NCBI RefSeq assembly: GCF_022698145.1
Contig: NZ_JALDAX010000001.1
Location: forward strand, 1-64,000
Length of the DNA stretch: 64,000 nucleotides
Direction of reading: 5' to 3'
DNA from: Streptomyces spinosisporus
Lineage (GTDB): Bacteria > Actinomycetota > Actinomycetes > Streptomycetales > Streptomycetaceae
In this document: positions 19,265 to 29,038 of the stretch, piece after piece
Layout of the letters: the number at the start of each line of letters is the position of its first letter
Position numbering within the stretch: the stretch's first letter is position 1
Translations under genes and position numbers: made by a program
Notes under the pieces: generated by a model
What the model saw: only the letters and a program-made list of their open reading frames with translations
Told to the model about the DNA's origin: nothing
Databases searched by the model: none

Positions 19265-19876
19265 ATGCCTCTCATTCCCGAGGAGCCTCAGATTCACGAG
19301 AGTGCCCAGGGTCCCCGCGCCACGCCGGCCAGCGGCCGTACCGCGCCGACCCCTCGTCCTGTACCCGGCCCGCGCCCCGCGGCTCCGCCGCGTCCCGGCC
19401 GTCCCGGTCCGCACCGGCCCTCGCCGCCGGTGCAACGAACGTCGCCGGCCACGGCGAAGCCCGGACCCTCGGTCCCGGCTGCTCCGGCCACCCCGCAGAT
19501 CCAGCTGATCCCTGCTCCCGAGAGCGGCGCGCTCGACGCCGCCGAGGAAGCCGTGGATCTGCTGCTGGACTCGGGGCGTGCCCCCGGCGACGTCCTGGTG
19601 ATCACCACCGGCGAACAGCACCCGTGGGCCGCCCACGAGCTGTCCTTCGGTGAAACCTCCTACTGGGCGCAGCACGACGCGGGCGACGACGTCTTCTACG
19701 CGGACGCCGCTGCCGCCGGTCGCGCTGCCACCCGCCCCGTTGTCGTGGTCGCGGTCAACGGCGGTTCCGACACGGTCGCCACCGCGCTGCCTCTGGCCCT
19801 CTCCCGGGCCGGCACCCTGCTGATCGTCTGCGGTGACCCGCAGCAGATCAACTCGGTTCTGGGCGCGGGCGTCTGA
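19265..19876 (+). CDS. Conserved Streptomyces protein, proline-rich N-terminus
   Basis: I do not recognise a named family. The 203-aa product has a Pro/Arg/Ala-rich disordered N-terminal 80 residues. A compact C-terminal alpha/beta part follows (AAEEAVDLLLDSGRAPGDVLVITTGE..., VVVVAVNGG, GTLLIVCGDPQQINSVLG). Its ending GDPQQ-like stretch and GEQHPWAAHE resemble parts of helicase/UvrD-type C-terminal modules, but no ATP site is present. ATG 19265 follows rnhB by 68 bp, so co-transcription is possible. Confidence 0.7.
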   Translation: MPLIPEEPQIHESAQGPRATPASGRTAPTPRPVPGPRPAAPPRPGRPGPHRPSPPVQRTSPATAKPGPSVPAAPATPQIQLIPAPESGALDAAEEAVDLLLDSGRAPGDVLVITTGEQHPWAAHELSFGETSYWAQHDAGDDVFYADAAAAGRAATRPVVVVAVNGGSDTVATALPLALSRAGTLLIVCGDPQQINSVLGAGV

Positions 19877-20132
19877 GCCCTTTCCGTCGCACGAGTCGGG
19901 ACGCCTGCGGGGCTTGAAGGCAGGCGCTCGACAGCCGCTGCGGTGCCGCCGGTACGGAGGACGTTCCGTCATGCGCGGACGAGGCTGGGAGCCCCTTGGA
20001 CGTGTGCATCCCTGAGCGATTGCGCGGGGTTGCTCGCAGTACCGGCCGCCCCGACCTCGCAGGCGACTTGTCTCTTCCGGCGTCGACAGCGGCGGCTGCG
20101 AGGAAGGCGTGCCGGGCGGGCCGGTGGTCCTC

Positions 20133-20768
20133 TCAGCGGGCCGCCGCGCGGCGCAGCACCTCCGAGGCCGCACCGCCGGTCCGCGGCAGCGGAGGCGGTG
20201 CCTCGGACGTGCCGAAGGGCTCCCGTGCCGAACCCGCGTGAGGACGGCGTCCGGCGCGGCCCTCACCGAGGACCTGCCAGCCGTCCCGGGTCAGCGTGAT
20301 GTACGCCCCGCAGCGCAGTCCGTGCAGCGTGCACGCGTCACGCAGGCCCCACATCCACGCGCCGTCCTCCTCGGTCCAACGGGCGTCACCGTCACGGCAG
20401 TAGAGCAGCACGGCGGTGCGCACCGGTGTGCGGCGGCGCAGGTCGTGCGGGATGACCCGACGCAGCTGCGCGAGCAGCGCATTGCGGAACATCCAGCCGT
20501 CCGCCGGCGCCGGGCGACGCGTGAACGAAGCACTCGCGCAAAGCCGTTCGTCGGGATCGAGGACGGCCACGACCGCGGTGGTCGGCCTGGGGTGGTGACG
20601 GGCGTGGAGTCCGCTGACGACCTCTCGGGGGTTGCGCAGCAGGGGGATACCGGCGGCGGCCCACTCCGAGGGTTCGAGCATGCGGGCGAGAGGGTTGGCG
20701 GATGCGGCGGACAGGTCGGCTGGCGCCGACGTGGACGCCGCCGAGGACGGAGCGAATCCGAAGGTCAC
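20133..20768 (-). CDS. Conserved hypothetical protein
   Basis: Unrecognised 211-aa protein. The central segment (about residues 35-165) has strand-like VVAVLDPDERLCASASF and TAVLLYCRDGDARWTEEDGAWMWGLRDACTLHGLRCGAYITLTRDGWQVL, which resembles JAB/RadC-like or UPF folds of Streptomyces proteins. No catalytic residues can be assigned. GTG 20768 is chosen for GGGAGG just upstream. It is divergent from the RecQ-like helicase; the 382-bp gap between them holds an A/T-rich spot near 20947-20962 but no gene. Confidence 0.65.
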   Translation of the reverse strand: MTFGFAPSSAASTSAPADLSAASANPLARMLEPSEWAAAGIPLLRNPREVVSGLHARHHPRPTTAVVAVLDPDERLCASASFTRRPAPADGWMFRNALLAQLRRVIPHDLRRRTPVRTAVLLYCRDGDARWTEEDGAWMWGLRDACTLHGLRCGAYITLTRDGWQVLGEGRAGRRPHAGSAREPFGTSEAPPPLPRTGGAASEVLRRAAAR

Positions 20769-21150
20769 GGTCCTCCCTTCGGCTACGCGCCCACACTGGG
20801 GGCGGGGTCTTGTTCGGGGGAGCGCACACCGCAGCAGGACCCTGCCGGACCACGGTCGAGCCGTGCGCGGGGAACGGACTTCAATTCTTCCTGGCGAACT
20901 GGGATGCGGCAACGAGCAATTGGGGCCGCTGACCGCTATCTGGCGGTGTGTGATTTATATCCCTACCCAGTGGGCTGCGCCACGACGCGTGTGGCCACCG
21001 TTCACCTGGAGTTCGTACACCGTTCGGCTGGGGCGGTCCAGCGGGGTGAGGCCGCCGCTGTGCCGTCAGGTGGTGCGTCGACCGGTCGCCGCCTGATCGT
21101 CACGTCGGTTGGAGTGGCTGATTGTCAGTGGCGTCGGGTTGCATGGGGGA

Positions 21151-23310
21151 ATGAACGAAGTGGAGCTCCGCGCCGAAGCCGATGCCGTCCTCGCTCAGCT
21201 GGTCGGGGATCCGGGAGGCTCGGCGCGGCTGAGGGAGGACCAGTGGCAGGCGGTGGCGGCCCTGGTGAAGGAGCGCCGTCGCGCCCTGGTGGTGCAGCGC
21301 ACCGGCTGGGGCAAGTCGGCCGTGTACTTCGTGGCGACCGCCCTGCTGCGCCGACGCGGAGCAGGCCCGACGGTGATCGTCTCGCCACTGCTGGCCCTGA
21401 TGCGCAACCAGGTCGAGGCCGCGGAGCGGGCAGGCATCCGCGCGCGGACCATCAACTCGGCCAACCCGGAGGAGTGGAATGCCATCCACGAGGAGGTGGA
21501 GCGCGGAGAGACCGACGTGCTCCTCGTCAGTCCGGAGCGCCTCAATTCCGTGGATTTCCGGGACCAGTTGCTGCCCAAGCTGGCGGTCACGACCGGTCTG
21601 CTGGTGGTGGACGAGGCGCACTGCATCTCCGACTGGGGACATGACTTCCGGCCGGACTACCGCCGGCTGAGGGCGATGCTCGCCGACCTCGCCCCCGGAG
21701 TGCCGGTGCTGGCCACCACCGCGACCGCCAACGCGCGCGTGACCGCGGATGTGGCCGAGCAACTGGGCACCGGCTCCGGCGAGGCCCTGGTGCTGCGCGG
21801 CCCGCTGGACCGGGAGAGCCTGCGGCTCGGAGTGGTCCGGCTGCCGGACGCCGCCCATCGGCTGGCCTGGCTCGCCGAGCACCTGGACGAGCTGCCGGGT
21901 TCCGGAATCATCTACACGCTGACGGTGGCCGCCGCCGAGGAGGCGAGCGCCTATCTGCGTGGCCGCGGCTTCCCGGTCGCCTCCTACACCGGTCGCACGG
22001 AGAACGCCGACCGGCTGCAGGCCGAGGACGACCTCCTCGCCAACCGGGTCAAGGCGCTCGTGGCGACCTCGGCGCTGGGCATGGGCTTCGACAAGCCGGA
22101 CCTCGGTTTCGTACTCCACCTCGGCTCGCCGTCCTCGCCGATCGCGTACTACCAACAGGTGGGTCGTGCGGGCCGCGGCGTCGAGCATGCCGACGTGCTG
22201 CTGCTGCCGGGCAAGGAGGACGAGGCCATCTGGCGCTACTTCGCCGATACGGCCTTCCCGCCCGAGGCACAGGTACGCCAGACGCTCTCGGCCCTCGCCG
22301 ACGCGGGACGGCCGCTCTCCGTGCCCGCCCTGGAGGCGATGGTGGATCTGCGGCGCAGCCGCCTGGAGACCATGCTGAAGGTGCTGGACGTCGACGGTGC
22401 GGTCAAGCGCGTGAAGGGCGGCTGGACCGCTACGGGCGCCGAGTGGGTGTACGACGCCGAGCGCTACGCCTGGGTGGCACGACAGCGGTCGGCCGAGCAG
22501 CAGGCCATGCGTGACTACGTCGGCGCGTCCGGCTGCCGGATGGAGTTCCTGCGCCGGCAACTGGACGACGAGGGCGCGAGCCCGTGCGGCCGTTGCGACA
22601 ACTGCGCGGGAGCATGGGCGGATTCTTCGGTTTCCACCACGTCGCTGAGCTCGGCGACGAAGGAACTGGACCGCCCCGGGGTGGAGGTCGAGCCCCGCAG
22701 GATGTGGCCGACGGGTATGCCCGCCCTGGGCGTCGAACTCAAGGGCCGTATCCCCGCGGGCGAACAGTGCTCCACTGGGCGCGCCCTGGGACGGCTCTCC
22801 GACATCGGCTGGGGGAACAGGCTGCGCCCCCTGCTGGCCGAGAACGCGCCCGACGGTCCGGTACCCGCCGATGTCCTCCAGGCGGCGGTGGCGGTTCTCG
22901 CCGACTGGGCGCGCTCTCCCGGGGGTTGGGCGCCGGACGTGCCGGACGCCGCACCCCGGCCGGTGGGAGTCGTCGCCGTGCCGTCCCTGACCCGACCGCA
23001 ACTGGTGAGTTCGCTGGCCCAGGGCATCGCGACCGTGGGCCGCCTGCCGCTGCTCGGCGCCCTGACCTACACGGGATCGGACGGGGCGCATGCGGCACCC
23101 CGCAGCAATTCCGCCCAGCGCCTTCGGGCGTTGTCCGGCGCCTTCTCCGTGTCCGAGGAGTTGGCCGGTGCGCTCTCTGCGACGCCCGGGCCGGTTCTGC
23201 TCGTGGACGACTACACCGACTCCGGCTGGACCCTGGCCGTGGCCGCCCGGCTCCTTCGCCGGGCGGGCAGCGGCCAGGTTCTTCCGCTGGTGCTTGCCGC
23301 GACGGGGTGA
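21151..23310 (+). CDS. RecQ-type DNA helicase with C-terminal phosphoribosyltransferase-like domain
   Basis: 719 aa. Helicase motifs in order: DQWQAV (motif 0), VVQRTGWGKS (Walker A near residue 58), DEAHCISDWGHDFRPDY (DEAH box), TTATAN, ALGMGFDKPD and QQVGRAGRG (motif VI). A RecQ zinc-binding set follows (SGCRMEFLRRQL...CGRCDNC). After about residue 500 there is a phosphoribosyltransferase-like module ending LLVDDYTDSGWTLAVAARLLRRAG, a PRPP-loop-like signature. The fusion suggests coupling of unwinding to a nucleotide-binding sensor. Start codon choice (ATG 21151) is uncertain because no good ribosome site is visible. Confidence 0.88.
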   Translation: MNEVELRAEADAVLAQLVGDPGGSARLREDQWQAVAALVKERRRALVVQRTGWGKSAVYFVATALLRRRGAGPTVIVSPLLALMRNQVEAAERAGIRARTINSANPEEWNAIHEEVERGETDVLLVSPERLNSVDFRDQLLPKLAVTTGLLVVDEAHCISDWGHDFRPDYRRLRAMLADLAPGVPVLATTATANARVTADVAEQLGTGSGEALVLRGPLDRESLRLGVVRLPDAAHRLAWLAEHLDELPGSGIIYTLTVAAAEEASAYLRGRGFPVASYTGRTENADRLQAEDDLLANRVKALVATSALGMGFDKPDLGFVLHLGSPSSPIAYYQQVGRAGRGVEHADVLLLPGKEDEAIWRYFADTAFPPEAQVRQTLSALADAGRPLSVPALEAMVDLRRSRLETMLKVLDVDGAVKRVKGGWTATGAEWVYDAERYAWVARQRSAEQQAMRDYVGASGCRMEFLRRQLDDEGASPCGRCDNCAGAWADSSVSTTSLSSATKELDRPGVEVEPRRMWPTGMPALGVELKGRIPAGEQCSTGRALGRLSDIGWGNRLRPLLAENAPDGPVPADVLQAAVAVLADWARSPGGWAPDVPDAAPRPVGVVAVPSLTRPQLVSSLAQGIATVGRLPLLGALTYTGSDGAHAAPRSNSAQRLRALSGAFSVSEELAGALSATPGPVLLVDDYTDSGWTLAVAARLLRRAGSGQVLPLVLAATG

Positions 23311-23443
23311 GTTTGCGCGTGGCTGGGGCGATGACCTGGCGGTGACGGAGCGGGAGTCCACGTCGGCACCCGATTGACGTGTCCCTGGCCGGACTTATCC
23401 ACAGGGCAAAGCGGAGTTTCGTGATCCGCGAGATCGTCTGCGT

Positions 23444-25093
23444 ATGACGAATCACGGCGAAAGCACTGGATCTCCCGAAAACGGCAAGGCGGCGGGGCGT
23501 GACGGTCACGGGACCGATGGCGAGCGCTCGGCCTTCCCGGATGAATTCGCGCGCCCGGTCCGCCCGGGCGGTGTCGACTGCACTGCGTACGACAGCCACG
23601 GTGCCGACCATCAGGTGACGCTGCGCAGTCCGGCCGAACTGGCCGACGCGCTGCCGTATCTGCTCGGTTACCGCCCCGAGGACAGCATCGTGCTGGTCGC
23701 GCTGCACGACAGGGACGGACGCGGCCGGTTCGGTGGCCGAGCCCGGCTCGGCATTCCCGCGGGGCCGGACGACTGGGCGTCTGTGGCGGGGCAGTTGGCC
23801 CACGGACTGGTCACGGGCAGCGAGCGCAGAGGAGCCCGGCCCGAGCAGATGGTCGCGTATCTGTGCCAGGAGCCGGAGAAGGGCGAGTCGGGGCGGCAGG
23901 TCATGGAGCGGTTGCGCCCGTTGGCCCAGAAGCTGCGCATCGAGTGCGGTCTCCTCGACGTGCCGGTGATCGAGGCGCTGTGCATCTCGGACGGCCGCTT
24001 CTGGTCGTACTGCTGCAGCAACGAGGCGTGTTGCCCGCCGGAGGGCCTGCCCATGGGGCTGCCGGGCACCTCCGTGCTCGCCGCCGCTGCCACCTACGCC
24101 GGCCTGCAGGTCCGCGGCACCCTGCGCGAGCTGCGGGCCCGGTTGCAGCCCTGGGAGACCGCTGCAGCCCTGGAGCAGGAGAGCGCCCTGGACGCGGCGA
24201 GTGCGGCCCTGGTGCCCAGGATCCTCGAAGACGCCAGTCGCGTGGGCGTGGCCGAGGAGACACTGGAACTGGCTTCGCTGATCATGCGACGGCTGGCGGA
24301 GGCACCGCCGGTGTCCGGCCCGCTCGCGGCGGACCGCCGCGACGACGAACTGCTGGCCCATGACGAGGCCGCGACCTTGATTCTCGGCCTCCAGGACCGC
24401 GTGACCCGGGACCGCGCGGCCGAATGGATGGAGGGCGAGGAGGCGGCGTCCGCCCTCCGGCTGTGGCGTGCCCTTGCTCGCAGGTGCGTCGGGCCGTACC
24501 GCGAACACGCGGCGGCGCCGCTGACCCTGGCCGGTTGGGTCGCGTGGTCCACGGGCGACGACCTCGAGGCCCGCGAAGCCCTCGCCATGGCACTGGGCTC
24601 GGACCCCGACTACCTGTTCGCCCGTCTGTTGCACCAGGCCTGCAACGAGGGCCTGGACCCGGAGGCGATCCGCCGCTGTCTGCGAGCGGAGCGACAGGAC
24701 CGTGGGCCGGCGGAAGTCCGACAGTTGGCCGGGGAAGAGGGAGCCGCGGAGCCGGTGCTGAACCCGGTGCCGGACTCGGTACCGACTCCGGTGCAGAACC
24801 CGGTTCAGAACGAGGCGAAGGAGCCGATGCCAGGCTCGCCCGCCCGCTCACGACGCCGCCCCCGCCAGGGCAGCACGCTTCGCAGCAACTCCCGCTCGGC
24901 GAAAGCAGAGGCGAGGGACAGTGGTCCGGGCGTGCCGCGTCAACGAAGGTCGCCCTCCAACGGCACTCGCCCCGGCCCCGCACGTACGGGGCACGGACGT
25001 CCGCGGACGTCCGGGAAGAGCCCGGCGAGCCGCCGCGACAGCCGGCCCGGGAGCCTGCATCCCGGAAGCGACGGAATCGGTGGCGAGACGTGA
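23444..25093 (+). CDS. DUF4192 domain-containing protein
   Basis: 549-aa Streptomyces protein with the DUF4192 core: LRSPAELADALPYLLGYRPEDSIVLVAL near residue 65, through CISDGRFWSYCCSNEACCPPEG, to about residue 430 (LTLAGWVAWSTGDDLEAREALAMAL, helical repeats). The C-terminal 110 residues are low-complexity, with PVLNPVPDSVPTPVQ repeats then basic. Function is unknown; the Cys cluster (CCSNEACC) could bind metal. It follows the RecQ gene by 133 bp. Confidence 0.85.
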   Translation: MTNHGESTGSPENGKAAGRDGHGTDGERSAFPDEFARPVRPGGVDCTAYDSHGADHQVTLRSPAELADALPYLLGYRPEDSIVLVALHDRDGRGRFGGRARLGIPAGPDDWASVAGQLAHGLVTGSERRGARPEQMVAYLCQEPEKGESGRQVMERLRPLAQKLRIECGLLDVPVIEALCISDGRFWSYCCSNEACCPPEGLPMGLPGTSVLAAAATYAGLQVRGTLRELRARLQPWETAAALEQESALDAASAALVPRILEDASRVGVAEETLELASLIMRRLAEAPPVSGPLAADRRDDELLAHDEAATLILGLQDRVTRDRAAEWMEGEEAASALRLWRALARRCVGPYREHAAAPLTLAGWVAWSTGDDLEAREALAMALGSDPDYLFARLLHQACNEGLDPEAIRRCLRAERQDRGPAEVRQLAGEEGAAEPVLNPVPDSVPTPVQNPVQNEAKEPMPGSPARSRRRPRQGSTLRSNSRSAKAEARDSGPGVPRQRRSPSNGTRPGPARTGHGRPRTSGKSPASRRDSRPGSLHPGSDGIGGET

Positions 25094-25697
25094 GGGCGTT
25101 CGGGGAGAGCGACAACCGGCGCGGCCGGACCGAGAGCGGTCATGGAGCGATCCGCGTCCAGCAATATGCGGCAGTCCAGGCAGTCCCCAGGCAGTCCATG
25201 GCAGTCCGTGGCAACGAGAAGTCGCCGGAGCCATCCGTGTGGCCGCCATTCGGTCGGGTCTGCATGGCGAGGGCGTGACCCGGGGGACCCCGGGTCCGTT
25301 CACCTGAGTGGCGGAACGCCTGGATGGTCGGGTCGCCACTCACCCCACGACAGTCCGAAACCCCCGCCTGGCGCCGCACACGCCCGAGGCGCATCGAGCG
25401 CGAAGAAGCCACTGCATGCACCAGCCGACTCCGCCCTCCGCCGCCGACGACCGTTTCGCGCCGCCTCCCGAGCAGGGTGCGGGTCCGCCGACACCCTCAC
25501 ACCGTTCCGGCCGGCCCGAGCCCTGGCTCGCGACCGACGCCCCGGGTGCGTTCTCGGCCACTCGCCAGGAGTGGTCTTCGATTTCCCCAGCAGGTCGACC
25601 CCGGGGTGCGCCGAACCCGGCCGACCAGAACTGCTCCACCCGTAGTCCGACCGAATACGGCCTCACCGCCGCTCGACCGCTTCAGGAGGGATGCTGT
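25094..25697. other. 600-bp gap with ggcagtcc repeats
   Basis: No gene is supported. Around 25170-25208 the octamer ggcagtcc recurs four times at short spacing. The frame of the next gene stays open back to 25308, so a longer N-terminus cannot be excluded. Confidence 0.45.
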
Positions 25698-28019
25698 GTG
25701 ACCGATCCACCAGAGCCGGGGCACCTTCCGATCGGTACGCCCGAGCCGCCGCAGCGCAACGCCGTCGAGGTGTCCGAGCCGGGGCGCCGTGCAGTCGACC
25801 CAGCCGTGCCCAGCCCTTCAGCCATGCCAAGCCCCCCGGTCGTGCCGAACCCACCTGTGCTACGCCCACTGCACCCGGACCACCCACCGATCCGGCCGAC
25901 CAACTCAGTCCAGCACTCGGCGCCATCGCCAGGCCGATCCCCCTCACAACCGCCCCTCCCAGGCCAGGCCCCGACGCCGCCAACAACCCCGCCGCCAACC
26001 AAGAGGCCTACGGCATCCACCCCGCCCAAACCCACCTCCACCCCCACCCCGCCCCCACACCCCCGACGTCCCATCGAACTGCCACCCACTCACACCGCGC
26101 TGATCTGCGTCGGGCTCCCGGGACTCGCCATCTCGACGGAGCAAGGGCAGATGACCGGCCAGGGGCTGGAGGGCTTCTACCGCGCGGGCAGGCGGCTGCT
26201 CTCCCGTTGCCGGGTCCGCGTCTCCGGGCGCGAACCGCTGGCGGTGCAGGCTCGGATGACCGCGGCCGACCGGGCCCGGTTCGTGGGGACGTTGCGTGCC
26301 TCCCCGCACTCCGGTCCGGACCCGGACATCGTCGTCGAGCGCATTCGCCAGGCGGACGGCACGGAGCGCATCACGTTGCACAGCACGGCCCTTCGCCCCC
26401 TGCGCGTGCCGGTCGAGGTCGCGCTCGGTACGGACCTGGCCGAGCTGGGTGCCATCGCGTCCGGCGCGGCTCCGCCCGAACTGGCCGCCAGCGTCGGCGA
26501 CTCGGGCCTGCGCTGGTCCGGTCCCACCGGGGGCTCCACGGTCACGGCGGATCCGCCGCCCGCGGATGCGCTGGCCTCCGCGGGGCTGCTGCGCTGGGAG
26601 TTCGAGTTGCCGCCGGGCGGCAGCAGAAGCGTGGAGCTGAGAGTACGGCCGGAGGGAGCGGGGCCCGTGCGGGCTGTGGGGCGTGCGGCCGCGAGCCCTC
26701 TCGCTCCTGCTCAGGCGTCCGGGGACGACCCCAGGGTCCAGCAGTTGCTGCTGACGAGCGTCGAGGACCTGAACGCACTCCTGCTTCGCGATCCGGCGCA
26801 TCCATCGGACCTGCATCTCGCGGCCGGAGCCCCCTGGCGCTGTGGTCCGGCCCCGGCCGACGCACTCGCCGCGGCGCGGATGACGTTGCCCCTCGGCACC
26901 CGGCTCGCCGCGGGAACGCTGCGCACTCTCGCCCGCACCCAACTCCCGGGCACAGGGCCGCAGTCCGGCATGATCCCCGGGCCACGACGGGATGCGGGCA
27001 CACACCTGCCGCCGGGCTGCACCGGTACCGAAGCCACCCTGCACTTCCCGGTTCTTCTCGCGGAAGCCCGCCGCTGGGGGCTTCCCGATACCGAGACGGA
27101 GGAGATGCTGCCGGCGGCCGAGCGCTGTCTGACCTGGCTGCGGACGATCGTCGGCGACGGCACGTACCTGTGCGATCCGCACCCCGGTGGTCCCGTCCGC
27201 TGCGAGACGCAGGCCCACGCCCACCGTGCGGCCCTCCTGGGCGCGGACCTGCTCGACGCCTGCGGCAGACCGGGCGGCACCGAGTTGCGGCAATGGGCTC
27301 AGGCACTGCGGACGGCCTTTCGGGAGGCCTTCTGGATCGACGACCTCGGCGGCGGCCGACCGGCAGCCGCCCGTGCCGCCGACGGTACCCCGGTCCCGCA
27401 CCTGGGCGCGGGCGCCGCCCACCTCCTCGACACCGGACTGCTCGGCGGGGGTGAACTGGCTCCCGGCCTGCTCGACAAGGTGCAGACCGAACAGCTCGCG
27501 CGGTTGCTCGGCGGCCCGGCCATGGACTCCGGCTGGGGGCTGCGCGGGCTGGCTGCGAAGGAAGCCGGATACAACCCGTTCGGTCACCGCACCGGTGCCG
27601 TGCGGGTCCACGAGACCGCGATCGCCGTAGCCGGTCTCGCCGCGGCAGGCTACGAGAAGGAGGCGAGTGCACTGCTGAGAGGGGCACTGTCGGCCGCCGA
27701 AGCCTTCGACTACCGACTGCCCGAGATGTACGCGGGGGAGCAGCGCACCGACGGCAGTGCCCCTCTCCCGCACCCGGCGGCGTGCCGCCCCGCCGCCACC
27801 GCGGCTGCCGCCGGCGTCCTCCTGCCGGTCGCGCTCGCGGGAATCCGCCCCGACGCCCCTGCGGGGACGGTCACACTGCGTCCCGTGCAGTGCGCTCCTG
27901 TCGGGGAGATCGTGCTGACGGGACTCCGGATCGCCGGTGCCCCCTTCTCCGTACGGGTCAGCCGGCTCGGCCTTGCGATGGTCGAGGAGGCCGCCGACGG
28001 GCTGCAACTGGGGGTCTGA
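25698..28019 (+). CDS. Glycogen-debranching-like (six-hairpin) protein with Pro-rich N-terminus
   Basis: 773 aa. Residues 1 to about 135 are Pro/Thr-rich and disordered. Residues about 140-340 match the glycogen-debranching N-terminal domain (LAISTEQGQMTGQGLEGFYRAGRRLLSRCRV, ...RWEFELPPGGSRSVEL). The rest is an alpha/alpha six-hairpin toroid (VQQLLLTSVEDLNALLL, FPVLLAEARRWGLPDTETEEMLPAAERCLTWL, DSGWGLRGLAAKEAGYNPFGHRTGAVRVHETA). The likely role is in alpha-glucan or trehalose-type metabolism, but substrate is unknown. GTG 25698 has AGGAGGG seven bases upstream. It stands apart from other glycogen genes. Confidence 0.82.
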   Translation: MTDPPEPGHLPIGTPEPPQRNAVEVSEPGRRAVDPAVPSPSAMPSPPVVPNPPVLRPLHPDHPPIRPTNSVQHSAPSPGRSPSQPPLPGQAPTPPTTPPPTKRPTASTPPKPTSTPTPPPHPRRPIELPPTHTALICVGLPGLAISTEQGQMTGQGLEGFYRAGRRLLSRCRVRVSGREPLAVQARMTAADRARFVGTLRASPHSGPDPDIVVERIRQADGTERITLHSTALRPLRVPVEVALGTDLAELGAIASGAAPPELAASVGDSGLRWSGPTGGSTVTADPPPADALASAGLLRWEFELPPGGSRSVELRVRPEGAGPVRAVGRAAASPLAPAQASGDDPRVQQLLLTSVEDLNALLLRDPAHPSDLHLAAGAPWRCGPAPADALAAARMTLPLGTRLAAGTLRTLARTQLPGTGPQSGMIPGPRRDAGTHLPPGCTGTEATLHFPVLLAEARRWGLPDTETEEMLPAAERCLTWLRTIVGDGTYLCDPHPGGPVRCETQAHAHRAALLGADLLDACGRPGGTELRQWAQALRTAFREAFWIDDLGGGRPAAARAADGTPVPHLGAGAAHLLDTGLLGGGELAPGLLDKVQTEQLARLLGGPAMDSGWGLRGLAAKEAGYNPFGHRTGAVRVHETAIAVAGLAAAGYEKEASALLRGALSAAEAFDYRLPEMYAGEQRTDGSAPLPHPAACRPAATAAAAGVLLPVALAGIRPDAPAGTVTLRPVQCAPVGEIVLTGLRIAGAPFSVRVSRLGLAMVEEAADGLQLGV

Positions 28020-28120
28020 CCCTGGACGGCGCACCACCGCACAACGACCCGGAACGCATGGTGAGGCGCATATCGGACCGAAGTGGATCAGCCATCGAAG
28101 CGACCGACGAAGGGAGTGTT

Positions 28121-28140
28121 TATCGTCAAGCAGACGACTA
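28121..28140. promoter_or_regulatory. Candidate operator of the Nudix regulator
   Basis: TCGTC-AAGCA-GACGA (28123-28137) is a perfect 5-bp-arm dyad starting 28 bp before the Nudix gene start, at the position expected for autoregulation. Confidence 0.5.
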
Positions 28141-28150
28141 TGATCGCCGC

Positions 28151-28909
28151 ATGCCCTACGACCCGTCAGCCTTTCCGCCCTTCGCCGTCACCGTGGACCT
28201 GGTCGTGCTGACCGTGCGCCGCCATGCCCTGTGCGCGCTGGCGGTACGCAGGGGTGAACCGCCGTTCCAGGGGCGCTGGGCCCTCCCCGGCGGCTTCGTA
28301 CGGGCCGACGAGGACCTGGCGCAGGCAGCCGCGCGGGAGCTGGCCGAGGAGACCGGGCTGCGAGCCCATGATCCGTCCGTCCCCGCGCAGGACAACGGCG
28401 CACACCTGGAGCAGCTCGCCACCTACGGCGACCCCAAGCGAGACCCGCGCATGCGTGTCGTCAGCGTCGCCCACCTGGCGCTCGCGCCCGACCTGCCCGC
28501 ACCACGGGCGGGCGGTGACGCCAGCAACGCGCGCTGGGCGCCCGTGGAGGAGCTGCTGCAGCAGACCGGCTACGGCCGTGACGGCGAGCCGGTGGCACCG
28601 CTGGCCTTCGACCACGCGCAGATCGTGTCCGACGGCGTGGAACGCGCGCGATCCAAGATCGAGTACTCCTCCCTCGCCACGGCGTTCTGTCCTACCGAGT
28701 TCACGGTCGGCGAGTTGCGCCGGGTCTATGAGGCGGTGTGGGGGGTGGCCCTCGATCCGCGCAACTTCCATCGCAAGGTGACGGGTACGCCGGGGTTCCT
28801 CGTCCCCACCGGCGGAACCACCACACGTCAGGGCGGACGCCCGGCCCAGTTGTTCCGGGCGGGCGGCGCCACGCTGCTCAACCCCCCGATGCTGCGCCCC
28901 GAAGTGTGA
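28151..28909 (+). CDS. Nudix hydrolase-winged helix protein (NrtR-like)
   Basis: 252 aa. The N-terminal Nudix domain has a complete Nudix box (GGFVRADE-x7-RELAEETGL, residues about 40-63). The C-terminal about 85 residues (YSSLATAFCPTEFTVGELRRVYEAVWGVALDPRNFHRKVTGTPGFLVPTG) match the winged-helix region of NrtR-type regulators of NAD and sugar metabolism. The protein may both hydrolyse a nucleoside diphosphate derivative and bind DNA. ATG 28151 is used; an upstream GTG is possible. The target pathway cannot be told from the neighbours. Confidence 0.85.
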   Translation: MPYDPSAFPPFAVTVDLVVLTVRRHALCALAVRRGEPPFQGRWALPGGFVRADEDLAQAAARELAEETGLRAHDPSVPAQDNGAHLEQLATYGDPKRDPRMRVVSVAHLALAPDLPAPRAGGDASNARWAPVEELLQQTGYGRDGEPVAPLAFDHAQIVSDGVERARSKIEYSSLATAFCPTEFTVGELRRVYEAVWGVALDPRNFHRKVTGTPGFLVPTGGTTTRQGGRPAQLFRAGGATLLNPPMLRPEV

Positions 28910-29038
28910 CGGCAGAGCCCGAACTCCGGGCAACGGCCATGCGCAGAGCGGCGCACAGGTGCGAACCGGCTCGTCACTGCCTGCGGAAAGGGCGCGCGAT
29001 CCCCAATAAACCGGACATAGCACGCTATCTTGCTGCGG

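Noticed and set aside
25308..25697. N-terminal extension of the debranching-like protein from 25308
   Set aside because: A strong AGGAGGG seven bases before GTG 25698 decides for the shorter form; the extension is low-complexity and could be non-coding.
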